NCBI GenBank assembly: GCA_020346605.1
Contig: CP070784.1
Span: forward strand, 1,007,301-1,051,846
DNA: 44,546 nt
Source of the DNA: Candidatus Bathyarchaeota archaeon
GTDB taxonomy: Archaea > Thermoproteota > Bathyarchaeia > TCS64
Direction of reading: 5' to 3'
Part shown: positions 8,345 through 16,950 of the stretch, in pieces
How the letters are laid out: each line of letters starts with the position of its first letter
Numbering within the stretch: the stretch's first letter is position 1
Made by a program: the position numbers and the translations under genes
Notes under the pieces: model-generated
Database searches by the model: none
The model's input: only the letters and a program-made list of their open reading frames with translations
Told to the model about the DNA's origin: nothing

Positions 8345-8401
8345 GAGCACGAGTCTCTATCTTCATCCTTTACATGAGGTTGGTAGCAACCCAGATGATT
8401 T

Positions 8402-8959
8402 TCACAGTTTTACGCTGATCTCGATCCCGTCCCATCCCACGGGTATGTGCTCGCTGTCGTACTTCCCCGAGTTCCTGACGTAGTCTAGGTACACACCCAT
8501 TGAACGGTGGAAGCTCCCCACGTTGTCAGCGACGACGACGCTGCCCGCATGTAGTCTTTCTTCGACAAGCATCAGGTATTTGAGGTACTCGTGTTTTGCG
8601 GCGTCTAGGAAGACCATATCGATCTCCCCATCGACGGTCGGGATGAGCTCCAGGGCGTCGCCGACAAGGACCCTAATCCGTGCCCTCAGCCTCGCCTCCC
8701 TGATGTTCTCTCTCGCGCTCTCGGCCTCGTCTTCGTCGATCTCGATCGTGATCAGCTCCGCTCCGTCATCTAACTCCATCCCCATCAAGATCGCCGAGTA
8801 ACCCACGAGGGTTCCGACCTCCAGTATCCGCCTAGGCTTGAACCTGCGCACCACGTCTACGAGGATCCTTCCTTTCTCGCGACCTAGGATCGGGAGGTAC
8901 CAACGCCTCCTGGATCCCTCTATGTTTCTGAGAACCTGTTCCGCCCTGCTCTTTTCCAT
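8402..8959 (-). CDS. Class I SAM-dependent O-methyltransferase (family 3 type)
   Basis: The 185-residue Rossmann methyltransferase resembles the catechol/caffeoyl-CoA O-methyltransferase family. It has ILEVGTLVGYSAILM (SAM loop), LITIEIDEDEAESARENI (acidic strand-2 end), IDMVFLDAAKHEYLKYL (metal/substrate-side motif) and VVVADNV. Family members methylate hydroxyl groups of small molecules using a divalent metal; the substrate is not known. It is transcribed alone, convergent with the LLM gene and divergent from a small membrane-protein gene. Confidence 0.8.
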   Translation of the reverse strand: MEKSRAEQVLRNIEGSRRRWYLPILGREKGRILVDVVRRFKPRRILEVGTLVGYSAILMGMELDDGAELITIEIDEDEAESARENIREARLRARIRVLVGDALELIPTVDGEIDMVFLDAAKHEYLKYLMLVEERLHAGSVVVADNVGSFHRSMGVYLDYVRNSGKYDSEHIPVGWDGIEISVKL

Positions 8960-9013
8960 CGATGGTCTATGAGGGGCCTCGCCTTAAAAACGTGTGAAGG
9001 TCGGCTTATGAGG

Positions 9014-9023
9014 GTTTATATAA
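9014..9023 (+). promoter_or_regulatory. TATA box for the small membrane-protein gene
   Basis: GTTTATATAAG-like sequence, a near-consensus archaeal TATA element, about 15-20 bp before the GTG start at 9035. It lies inside a longer open frame and so argues for the shorter coding region and a leaderless or near-leaderless transcript. Confidence 0.5.
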
Positions 9024-9034
9024 GGGGATTGAGA

Positions 9035-9187
9035 GTGGGGTGTAGGTGTGTTGCCGTAGACCTCAGTGACTCCATCGGCCTCCTGTTGTTGATAGGCTCC
9101 AACATATTCGGTGTCTACGCCCTGTACAAGATACTGCAGATGTCCTACTGGTTTCTGAAGGACAGGTCGAAGGAAGAGGATCTGTAG
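9035..9187 (+). CDS. Small single-span membrane protein
   Basis: A protein of about 50 residues with one hydrophobic helix (SIGLLLLIGSNIFGVYALYK) and a charged C-terminal tail ending KEEDL. The frame is open back to 8969, but the strong TATA element at 9014-9023 suggests GTG 9035 is the true start. It has no recognisable family and no operon partner: the downstream aldolase is 148 bp away with its own AT-rich promoter. It is plausibly a real small protein, but coding status is unproven. Confidence 0.4.
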   Translation: MGCRCVAVDLSDSIGLLLLIGSNIFGVYALYKILQMSYWFLKDRSKEEDL

Positions 9188-9335
9188 AGCCCTTGAAAAT
9201 ACCCCGACCTCGTTGTCGGCTTCTCTCCTGTCAGGATCTTACAGACCTCATTGATGAGCGCGATTTTACCAGTACCAACTCAAACGATTTTAAGCCAAAC
9301 GGTCGACGTAATAGACTGATAGCGGTGGTACAAGT

Positions 9336-10088
9336 ATGAGGAACGAGCTCAAGAGAAGGTTGAAGCGCGGCGAGCAGGTTTACGGGTCCTGGATAACCAT
9401 CGAGAGCCCGTTGTGCACCGAATGGCTGTCCATGTTGGGATTAGACTACTTCGTCTTCGACACCGAGCACAGCCCCTTGGACATATACCAGTGTCAGACG
9501 CTGATGCAGGCCATGAGGGGCGACTCTAAGACGATCCCCATTGTGCGCCCCTGGTGGAACGACATAGTCGCTATAAAGCGAGCCCTAGACATAGGTGCCT
9601 ACGGCGTCCTCGTCCCCTGGGTCAATAACAAGGATCAGGCGGAGATGGCCGTCAAGGCCACAAGATACCCTCCCGAGGGGCTTAGGGGGACCGGGCCGCG
9701 GAGGGCGGAGTATTTCGACCCCGAATATTACGAGACGGTGAACGATGAGCTCCTCGTCATCTGCCAGATCGAGACCAAGGAGGCCGTGACCAACATCGAG
9801 GAGATAGTCTCCGTCGAAGGGGTCGACGTGTCCTACATCGGCCCCGCGGATCTATCGGCGTCCCACGGGCACCTCAACGACAAGTCCCACCCCAACGTCC
9901 AGAAGGCGATCGACAGGGTCTACGACGCCACTGTCGCAGCGGGCAAGGCCACGGGCATCCACATGGCGTCTGGCACGTCCATACGTGAGCGAATGGAGAA
10001 GGGGTACAACTTCATAACTATCTCGAACGACATGAACCTCCTAAAGAAAGGTGCCATCGACACGCTGAAGGAGCTGGGCCTGAGGTAG
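9336..10088 (+). CDS. HpcH/HpaI-family 2-keto-3-deoxy acid aldolase
   Basis: Predicted class II aldolase that reversibly splits 2-keto-3-deoxy (sugar) acids into pyruvate and an aldehyde. The 250-residue length is standard. Conserved features include GSWITIESPLCTEWL, YFVFDTEHSPLDIYQ (His/Glu near the active site), GAYGVLVPWVNNKDQA, the RYPPEGLRGTGPRRAEYF loop, QIETKEAV (metal-binding Glu) and SYIGPADLSASHG (metal-binding Asp). An AT-rich GATTTTAAG lies about 45 bp upstream. The exact substrate (rhamnonate, 4-hydroxy-2-oxoheptanedioate or other) cannot be told from sequence. Confidence 0.88.
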   Translation: MRNELKRRLKRGEQVYGSWITIESPLCTEWLSMLGLDYFVFDTEHSPLDIYQCQTLMQAMRGDSKTIPIVRPWWNDIVAIKRALDIGAYGVLVPWVNNKDQAEMAVKATRYPPEGLRGTGPRRAEYFDPEYYETVNDELLVICQIETKEAVTNIEEIVSVEGVDVSYIGPADLSASHGHLNDKSHPNVQKAIDRVYDATVAAGKATGIHMASGTSIRERMEKGYNFITISNDMNLLKKGAIDTLKELGLR

Positions 10089-10094
10089 GCCCCC

Positions 10095-11273
10095 TCACTC
10101 GAACTCCACCGTGGCCGGGGGCTTTGGGGTCACGTCGTAGAAGACCTTCACGACCTTCGGGCAGGTCTCCAGTATGCCCTCCGCCGTCTTTTCCAGGATG
10201 TCCCAGGGGATCTCCGTGATCTGAGCCGTAAGGAAATCCTGTGTCTCCACCGCCCTCATCGTGACGTAGTAGCCTTCGCCCCTCCTGTCAGCGACCAGGT
10301 AGAGCACCCTGGAGATGCCTGCCTCAGGAGGCTGCACCGCCTTCCTCATCCTCTCCAGCTCCGTGTAGTCGAACCTTCCTCCCCTTTCCACCTCGATGCC
10401 CACGACGTAGCCGTAGGTTCTACTCCCCTCAACCATGCCGGTCCCTCTCTCCTTGAGGTAGTAGGTGGACACCGCCTCAAGCTCGACTCCTAGGGCTTCC
10501 TCCACCGCACTTCTGACTCTTGGCGGAGCCTCCTCGGTCTCCCCGTCGAAGATGACCGAGAAGTACTGGGCGGGTTTCAGCTTCTTCAGCTCCTCCTCCA
10601 CGACGGCCGTCGAGGCTTTGAGCTGAACTAGCTTCTCCTCCGTGATCTCGCCTGGAACCCTCACCGAGAGCCCTGGCCCTGGGAAGGGCTGCCTCTCGGA
10701 GGCCTCCGGTGGCGCGCCCAGGTATCTGGCGACCTGCCTCACCTGGTATTTGTAGAGGGAGGCGATGGGCTCTACCACGGTGTAGCCGAACCTTTCGACC
10801 GGGTCGATGCCGATCTGCTCCAGGATGTTGTGCTGCGTCTTGATGCCGCCCGCAGTCTCCTCTATGTCGGCTCTGATAGTCCCCTGAACTAGGTACCTGC
10901 ACCCTTCGGCCTTCGCCGCGTCGCTGAGAGTCCGGTAGAAGGTCTCTCTGAAGGCCTTTCTCTTCTCCTCTGCGTCCACCAGCCCGGATAGGGCGTCCAT
11001 GAACCTCTTCCTCTCGTTGAGCACCTTGACTGGGAGATCCAGTGGAGGAGCTGAGAGCATCGCCTTCACCTTCTCGGGCTCGTTGAGGCGCATGAAGTTG
11101 TCGTCTATGAAGACGCAGACCAGGTTGTCGCCCAGAGCCCTGTAGGTTATCACAGCAGATACAGTGCTGTCGACCCCTCCCGAGACGGCTATCAGCGCCC
11201 TCTCGTCTCCGAGGACCACCTTAACAGCTTTGACCTGTCCGTCAATGAATGATGCGACGTCGAGTTCCGACAT
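10095..11273 (-). CDS. guaAB: GMP synthase PP-loop ATPase subunit (GuaAB), with insertions
   Basis: Expected to adenylate XMP and aminate it to GMP with ammonia from a separate glutaminase subunit. The PP-loop SGGVDS is at 31-36 and GTIRADIEETAG at 131-142. The signature PFPGPGLSVRVPGEITEEK is at 196-214, RTYGYVVGIE at 285-294, and the C-terminal VTPKPPATVEFE at 381-392. At 392 residues it is about 80 longer than usual archaeal GuaAB (about 310). The excess sits in two places of the dimerisation domain, about 242-272 and 295-336. No glutaminase subunit is adjacent. Some positions near the ATP site differ from typical GuaAB, so a divergent paralogue cannot be excluded. Confidence 0.85.
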   Translation of the reverse strand: MSELDVASFIDGQVKAVKVVLGDERALIAVSGGVDSTVSAVITYRALGDNLVCVFIDDNFMRLNEPEKVKAMLSAPPLDLPVKVLNERKRFMDALSGLVDAEEKRKAFRETFYRTLSDAAKAEGCRYLVQGTIRADIEETAGGIKTQHNILEQIGIDPVERFGYTVVEPIASLYKYQVRQVARYLGAPPEASERQPFPGPGLSVRVPGEITEEKLVQLKASTAVVEEELKKLKPAQYFSVIFDGETEEAPPRVRSAVEEALGVELEAVSTYYLKERGTGMVEGSRTYGYVVGIEVERGGRFDYTELERMRKAVQPPEAGISRVLYLVADRRGEGYYVTMRAVETQDFLTAQITEIPWDILEKTAEGILETCPKVVKVFYDVTPKPPATVEFE

Positions 11274-11437
11274 TTTACACAGAGCCTATGACAATCGCAT
11301 CGCATAAAAAAGTTGAGACCATCACCTCGGGAAGCCCAACTTACGAATTTTGAATTCTTTCGTTGCCTACCAAGAGTTTCGCCAATGTCGGCTGTGTCTG
11401 GACAAACAGCTTCTAAACTCATCCTATGTCTGGGGAA

Positions 11438-11448
11438 GAATATATATC
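11438..11448 (+). promoter_or_regulatory. TATA box of the D-aminoacylase gene
   Basis: GAATATATATC lies about 33-43 bp upstream of the ATG at 11481. A GAGGTG ribosome-site-like element directly precedes the ATG. Both point to 11481 as the start rather than further upstream in the open frame. Confidence 0.5.
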
Positions 11449-11480
11449 CAGAGCAGGTGCACCCACCTCCAGTGAGGTGC

Positions 11481-13103
11481 ATGACCTACGATCTGATTTT
11501 ACAGGGAGGCAGGATCATCGATGGAACCGGTAACCCTTGGTATTGGGGAGATCTGGCCATCAAAGACGGCAAGATAGCCGCCATTGGTACACTCGACAGC
11601 TCCAAGGCCGATTCTGTCCTTGATGTTAAAGGCCTCGTAGTGGTGCCCGGGTTCATCGACGCTCACAGCCATGCCGACAGGTCTACCCTGTACTTCCGAG
11701 AGATGAAGAGCCTTGTTATGCAGGGGATAACCACAGTCGTCGGCGGGCAGTGCGGTGGAAGCCCTGCCCCAGTTGATCCGAGTCTCAGGGAGGAGATGGA
11801 GGCGAGGAGGGCGAAGGTTCTTCCTCCGGAGGTTGATCCCAGCATCACTTGGACCACCTTCGATGACTACCTCAGATTGGAGAAGGAGAGCGGGCTGGGA
11901 ACGAACGTCGCCCACCTCGTGGGCCACGGCACCATCAGGATCGCCTCCATGGGCCGCGAAGCCCGGGACCCGACCCCCGAGGAGCTGAAGAGGATGCGGG
12001 AGCTCACCGCAGAGGCGATGGAGGCGGGGGCCTTCGGCATCAGCACGGGATTGATCTATCCCCCAGGTATCTTCGCGAAGACCGATGAGATAGTAGAGCT
12101 CGCTAAGGTGGCGGCCAGGTATGGCGGAGTCTACGACTCCCACATAAGGGGCGAGGGAAAGACACTGATGGAGTCCCTGGAGGAGGCGATCGCCATCGGA
12201 GAGAGGGCTGGAATCCCGGTTCAGATCAGCCACCACAAGGCTGCTACCAAGTCCATCTGGGGAAAAAGCGTCGAGAGCCTCAGGCTGCTGGAGGAGGCCA
12301 GGGAAAGGGGGGTGGACGTGACGGTGGACCAGTACCCCTATAGAGCCGGGTCAACGTCGTTGGCGACCTGTCTGCCCCCGTGGGCCCACGACGGTGGGAT
12401 AGAGAAGCTCCTTGAGCGGCTCGGTGACCCCGATGCGAGGGCGAGGATGAGGAGCGACATCGAAGAGGGCATCCCAGGTTGGGAGAACTTCGCGGGAGAA
12501 CTGGGCTGGGAGAACGTCATGGTGAGCTCGGTGAAGTCCGACGAGAACAAACCCTTCGAGGGGAAGAACCTCGAGGAGATATGTGAGATGAGGGGGGACG
12601 CTGACGCCTTCGCGACGCTGTTCGACCTCATCCTCGAGGAGGAGGGCTCAGTGAGCATGATCATCTTCGCCATGGACGAGGGGGACGTCCGCCGGATAAT
12701 GGGCCATCCACTGCAGATGGTGGGCACCGACTCGGGAGCCAGCGCTGCAGACGGGTTTATGCGCCGCGGTAAGCCCCATCCCAGAGGCTACGGTTCTTAC
12801 CCGAAGATACTCGGCAGGTACGTACGCGAGCTCGGAGTGCTCGGGCTCGAGGAGGCGGTGAGGAAGATGACCTCCTTCCCCGCCCAGAGATTCGGTATCT
12901 CTGACAGGGGAATCCTGAGGCCGGGGATGTGGGCCGATGTCGTCGTCTTCGACCCCAAGACCGTCACGGACAAGGCCACGTACCAGGACCCACACCAGTA
13001 CCCGGAGGGGCTGGAATATGTCTTAGTGAACGGTAGGATCGCCGTCGAGAAAGGGAAGCACACTGGCACACTCGCAGGGGGGACCCTACGGAGGAACCAA
13101 TGA
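11481..13103 (+). CDS. N-acyl-D-amino-acid deacylase (D-aminoacylase) family amidohydrolase
   Basis: Predicted metal-dependent amidohydrolase of 540 residues that removes the acyl group from N-acyl-D-amino acids. The N-terminal small beta domain starts LILQGGRIIDGTGNPWY. The first metal motif is FIDAHSHAD, followed by GGQCGGSPAP with a conserved Cys that can be a metal ligand in D-aminoacylases. Further ligands appear in DSHIRGE and QISHHK, and MVGTDSGA carries the catalytic Asp. The C-terminal ADVVVFDPKTV is typical. The nearby Asp/Glu racemase and peptidases make D-amino-acid salvage plausible. Dihydroorotase or hydantoinase roles are less likely given length and motif order. Confidence 0.88.
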   Translation: MTYDLILQGGRIIDGTGNPWYWGDLAIKDGKIAAIGTLDSSKADSVLDVKGLVVVPGFIDAHSHADRSTLYFREMKSLVMQGITTVVGGQCGGSPAPVDPSLREEMEARRAKVLPPEVDPSITWTTFDDYLRLEKESGLGTNVAHLVGHGTIRIASMGREARDPTPEELKRMRELTAEAMEAGAFGISTGLIYPPGIFAKTDEIVELAKVAARYGGVYDSHIRGEGKTLMESLEEAIAIGERAGIPVQISHHKAATKSIWGKSVESLRLLEEARERGVDVTVDQYPYRAGSTSLATCLPPWAHDGGIEKLLERLGDPDARARMRSDIEEGIPGWENFAGELGWENVMVSSVKSDENKPFEGKNLEEICEMRGDADAFATLFDLILEEEGSVSMIIFAMDEGDVRRIMGHPLQMVGTDSGASAADGFMRRGKPHPRGYGSYPKILGRYVRELGVLGLEEAVRKMTSFPAQRFGISDRGILRPGMWADVVVFDPKTVTDKATYQDPHQYPEGLEYVLVNGRIAVEKGKHTGTLAGGTLRRNQ

Positions 13104-13213
13104 CACGGCTCAACCTCCAAACCTTTTAAACAACTGCCCCTGTAACGCTACCCGAACAGACACGGAAGAGTTCGAGGGGAGACGTATACGGAGACCGGAT
13201 CTAGGGTGAGGCC

Positions 13214-14770
13214 GTGAACCACTCCAATTTTCTCGTCGTCGGCAGCGGGTTAGCGGGGCTCAGCTTCGCTCTGAGGGCGGCAGAGCTGGGTGAAGTCACG
13301 GTCATCACCAAAAAGGCTTTGATGGACTCTAACAGCAGCCTCGCCCAGGGTGGCATCGCAGCGGTCCTGGGAGCCGACGATAGCTTCGAGAATCACATCG
13401 ACGATACAATTAGGGTGGGTAAAGGTCTCTGTGACAGGAGAGCCGTCGAGCTGTTGGTGAGGAGGGGCCCCGAACTGATAGGATGGCTCATGGGCCTCGG
13501 GGTCGAGTTCGACAGGATGGGTGACGTCCTCGACCTCGGAAAGGAGGGTGGCCACAGCAGGCGGAGGGTGGCCCACTCCGGCGACCTGACCGGGAGCGCC
13601 GTCCAGGAGGTCATGGTCCAGCGTGTGAAGGAGAGCCCCGCCATCGAGATTAGGGAGAAAGTGGTAGCCGTTGACCTCGTCGTCCACGAAGGCTCCTGTC
13701 GTGGGATCCGCGCCCTGGATGTGGAAAGGAGCCGTCTGGTCAACTTCCAAGCTCCTGTCACGGTGCTTGCCACAGGTGGCGTGGGGCAACTCTACGCCAA
13801 GACATCGAATCCCGCGGTGGCGACGGGGGACGGCGTGGCTATGGCCTGGTGGGCGGGGGCAGAGTTGGCGGACATGGAGTTCACCCAGTTCCATCCCACT
13901 GTGCTCAACGTCGGCACAAGCCCTTTCTTCCTGATCTCGGAGACCGTCCGTGGTGAGGGGGGGATACTGAGGAACAACAGCGAGGAGGCCTTCATGAAGG
14001 GGATCCACCGGCTAGGAGACCTCGCCCCCAGGGACATCGTCTCCAGGGCGATGGTGGAGGAGCAGAAGAGGGGGCAGGTCTACCTCGACGTCCGCCACAA
14101 GGGGGAGCCCTTCCTAAGGAGGAGGTTCCCCACCATTTATCAGCGGTGCGCCGAGGAGGGCTACTCGATGGTCCGTGACCTGATCCCTGTCTCACCCGCC
14201 GCCCACTATCTATGCGGGGGGATCAAGGTCAACGAGTACGGCGAGACAAGCATTCCCGGGCTTCTCGCCTTTGGGGAGTGTTCGTGCACCGGGATACATG
14301 GGGCGAACAGGATGGCCAGCAACTCCATGCTGGAGTGCCTCGTCTTCACGTCTCTAGCCTTCGAGAAGATCAGACCGCATGAGGGGTCCGTGGATCTGTC
14401 CCCCATGGAGAGGGAGGTTCAAATCGTAGACACGCCTGAGGCACACGTACTGAGGTCCCACCTCCAGGATGTCATGTGGGACTCAACGGGGATCAACAGG
14501 AGCGTCGCGGGCCTCAAGCAGGTCATCGTCGAGCTGCGTGAGATCGAGGAACGCGCTGAGAGCCTGCTGAGCCGCGGCATGAACACCGATCTCATCGAGC
14601 TCCACAGCATGGTCGCCGTCGCAAGACTGATCACACGGGCAGCGTTGACGAGGAGGGAGAGCCGGGGTACCCACTACCTTGCGGACCACCCAAGAAGAGA
14701 CGACGAGAACTGGTTGAAGCACATAGTCTTCAAGGGAAACCGGATTAAGGTGGAGGACCACCGGACCTGA
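13214..14770 (+). CDS. nadB: L-aspartate oxidase NadB
   Basis: Flavoprotein that oxidises L-aspartate to iminoaspartate, the first step of de novo NAD synthesis. It has 518 residues and starts at GTG 13214. The FAD-binding loop is VVGSGLAGLSFALRAAELG, followed by SNSSLAQGGIAAVLG. The capping-domain and catalytic motifs are MEFTQFHPTVL, ISETVRGEGGILRNN, LAPRDIVSRAM and GIHGANRMASNSMLECLVF. The ALAPRDI/GANRLASNS pattern separates NadB from succinate dehydrogenase SdhA and fumarate reductase. No nadA or nadC lies next to it, which is unusual because the three often cluster. Confidence 0.9.
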   Translation: MNHSNFLVVGSGLAGLSFALRAAELGEVTVITKKALMDSNSSLAQGGIAAVLGADDSFENHIDDTIRVGKGLCDRRAVELLVRRGPELIGWLMGLGVEFDRMGDVLDLGKEGGHSRRRVAHSGDLTGSAVQEVMVQRVKESPAIEIREKVVAVDLVVHEGSCRGIRALDVERSRLVNFQAPVTVLATGGVGQLYAKTSNPAVATGDGVAMAWWAGAELADMEFTQFHPTVLNVGTSPFFLISETVRGEGGILRNNSEEAFMKGIHRLGDLAPRDIVSRAMVEEQKRGQVYLDVRHKGEPFLRRRFPTIYQRCAEEGYSMVRDLIPVSPAAHYLCGGIKVNEYGETSIPGLLAFGECSCTGIHGANRMASNSMLECLVFTSLAFEKIRPHEGSVDLSPMEREVQIVDTPEAHVLRSHLQDVMWDSTGINRSVAGLKQVIVELREIEERAESLLSRGMNTDLIELHSMVAVARLITRAALTRRESRGTHYLADHPRRDDENWLKHIVFKGNRIKVEDHRT

Positions 14771-14790
14771 TGTTTAATGTGTGAAACGTA

Positions 14791-15822
14791 TCAGAGTTCG
14801 GGGTCTATCCCTAGCTCCTCGCAGAGTTTGGTGATCTGCTCCCAGGTGCTGTCAGGGATGGGGATGCCGTCCCTCAGCCTCTGCTCTTTGGACTCCCACT
14901 CTGGCTCGCCTGGCACGAGGACCCGCTCGCCGGGCTCTGGCTCGATATTCTTCACGTAGTCTATTATTTCGTCCGTCCCCTGCTTGAGTGCCTCGAGGCC
15001 GACGAAGGCGTCAGGGTTCAGGGCTATGGCGAGGACGCCGTTGGTGGAAGGAGGCACCCTGTCTGGATCTGGGCCGACTCTAGATCCGGTCAGGACAGCT
15101 CCGAGAAGCTCGGTGAGGAGCTGGAGGCAGTAGCCCTTGTGCTCACCGAAGGGGAGGAGCCATCCCCCCTCCCTGGTGGCTCTGGGGTCGTCCGTGGGCT
15201 TCCCGTCTTTGTCCTTCACCCAGTGGAGCGGTATCTTTTCCTCCTTGGCCCTGGCCACGCTGAGCTTGCCGGCCGCCACCATTGACGTTGCGTAGTCCAC
15301 GAGGAAGGGCTTCGCTTCCCCTGTGGGAACTGCAGCGCTGAACGGGTTGGTGCCGAAGGCCTTGCCCATGCCGTGATAGACCGAGACCGAGGGGCCGCCG
15401 ACGTTGACGAAGAGCATGGCGACCACCCCCTGTTGGGCTGCCCAGTTGGTGTAGTAGCCGAGCCGGCCGATGTGGTTGCAGTTGAAGGCTCCGATAGCGC
15501 TCACGACGTTCTCTTTTGCCTTCTCGACGGCGACTTCGATCAGGTGCTTCGCCGTGACTTGGCCGGGGGCGTAGTGGCCGTCGATGAGGGCGGAGTTCGT
15601 GGTCTCCTTCACGATCTCCGGCTCAGCGTTGACGTCGATGTGCCCGTTCTTGATGCGGTTCGAATATGCCGCGAAGTATGTGACGCCGTGGGAGTCGTGT
15701 CCGGTCAGGTTCGCTTCGACCAGTGTACCGGATAGGAACTCCGCCTTCTCTCGGGCCAGGCCTTGGGCTGTGAAGATCTCGACACCCAGCTGCCTGAGCT
15801 TGTCGGCCGCAAAGAGTTTCAT
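14791..15822 (-). CDS. Ldh2/MdhB-type malate/L-lactate/sulfolactate dehydrogenase
   Basis: NAD(P)-dependent 2-hydroxyacid dehydrogenase of the Ldh2 fold (not a Rossmann LDH), 343 residues. Family marks are the N-terminal LTGHDSHGV, IDGHYAPGQVTA, FNCNHIGRLGYYTNWAAQQG, AFGTNPFSAAVPTG, FLVDYATSMVAAGKL and PFGEHKGYCLQLLTELL. The reaction is oxidation of malate, lactate, sulfolactate or a ureidoglycolate-like substrate; sequence alone does not decide. It is convergent with nadB and 50 bp downstream of the threonine-aldolase gene on the same strand, so co-transcription is possible. Confidence 0.87.
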   Translation of the reverse strand: MKLFAADKLRQLGVEIFTAQGLAREKAEFLSGTLVEANLTGHDSHGVTYFAAYSNRIKNGHIDVNAEPEIVKETTNSALIDGHYAPGQVTAKHLIEVAVEKAKENVVSAIGAFNCNHIGRLGYYTNWAAQQGVVAMLFVNVGGPSVSVYHGMGKAFGTNPFSAAVPTGEAKPFLVDYATSMVAAGKLSVARAKEEKIPLHWVKDKDGKPTDDPRATREGGWLLPFGEHKGYCLQLLTELLGAVLTGSRVGPDPDRVPPSTNGVLAIALNPDAFVGLEALKQGTDEIIDYVKNIEPEPGERVLVPGEPEWESKEQRLRDGIPIPDSTWEQITKLCEELGIDPEL

Positions 15823-15872
15823 GGCGTATGATAGCTGCCTAGATCTATAAAGAATTGAGGGGTTTCGCCCTC

Positions 15873-16913
15873 TTACTTCGGGACGAGCTTGCCGATGCCC
15901 TCAAGGAAAGACTCGATGTCCTCTCTCTCTATTCCGTAGTGAGTGCAGAGCCTCACCCTGGAGCCGTATCCCCTGCTCTTCCAGCCAAGCTTGGCGCAGG
16001 CTTCGCCCCAGTCGACTCCGTTCCAGCCTACGCTGGAGAGGTCGATGTACACCATGTTCGTCTTTACGGGGTTCAGTATCTTGATGCCCAGCTCCTTCAG
16101 GCCGTCCGCTAGGAGTGCGGCGTTCACGTGGTCATCTGCGAGCCTGTCCACCATCTTGGTCAGGGCGACGATGCCGGGAGCAGCGATGATGCCAGCCTGG
16201 CGCATGCCCCCGCCCAGCATCTTCCTGTGCTTCCTCGCCTTCTTGACGAGCTCCTCGGACCCCACCACAACGGAACCCACCGGCGCCGCGAGGCCCTTTG
16301 AGAGGCAGAACTGGACCGTGTCAGTGTACCTTGCCACCTCCTTGACTTCGACGCCGAGGGCGATGGCAGCGTTGAAGACCCTGGCCCCGTCGAGGTGTAC
16401 ACCTATGCCTGCTTCCTTCGCCACGTCCCAGTTGGACTTCATCTGCTCGATGGTCAGCGGTATTCCTCCGGCGGAGTTGTGTGTGTTCTCGATGCAGAGC
16501 AGGCCTGTGCTCGGGAAGTGGATGTTGTCGGCCCTGATTGCGGCTCGGATGTCCTCGGGCTTCATCCATCCCAGCTCCCCCTGGATTGTCCTGGCCATCA
16601 GGCTTCCCATCACCGCCAGCCCCCCCACCTCGTTCACGTAGATGTGGCTGCGCGCCTCGAGGATGATCTCGTCGCCCCTGTTGGTGTGCGCCAGCACGGC
16701 GACGGCGTTCCCCATCGTGCCGCTTGTAACGAAGAGCCCAGCCTCCTTCCCCAACATTTCGGCAGCTAGGTTTTCCAGTTTATTTACAGATGGGTCCTCG
16801 CCGTACACATCGTCTCCTAACGGGGCCTTCGCCGCTGCCTCCTTCATCTCCGGCGATGGTAGGGTCACTGTGTCGCTCCTGAAGTCGAGGTTCTTCTCAA
16901 CCATAAACGTCAA
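15873..16913 (-). CDS. ltaE: Low-specificity L-threonine aldolase
   Basis: PLP enzyme that splits threonine or allo-threonine to glycine and acetaldehyde. It has 346 residues. The N-terminal DFRSDTVTLPSPEM is a hallmark of the family, with GDDVYGEDPSVNKLE and FVTSGTMGNAVAV next. IENTHNSAGGIPLT and VHLDGARVFNAA hold PLP-pocket residues, and FCLSKGLAAPVGSVV contains the Schiff-base lysine. The start may be residue 1 or Met4. It precedes the Ldh2-type gene and follows the MBL-hydrolase gene on the same strand, forming a small catabolic set. Confidence 0.93.
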   Translation of the reverse strand: MTFMVEKNLDFRSDTVTLPSPEMKEAAAKAPLGDDVYGEDPSVNKLENLAAEMLGKEAGLFVTSGTMGNAVAVLAHTNRGDEIILEARSHIYVNEVGGLAVMGSLMARTIQGELGWMKPEDIRAAIRADNIHFPSTGLLCIENTHNSAGGIPLTIEQMKSNWDVAKEAGIGVHLDGARVFNAAIALGVEVKEVARYTDTVQFCLSKGLAAPVGSVVVGSEELVKKARKHRKMLGGGMRQAGIIAAPGIVALTKMVDRLADDHVNAALLADGLKELGIKILNPVKTNMVYIDLSSVGWNGVDWGEACAKLGWKSRGYGSRVRLCTHYGIEREDIESFLEGIGKLVPK

Positions 16914-16950
16914 CCTTCTGTACAGTAGGCTAGGAGGTTACTTAAGGCGT

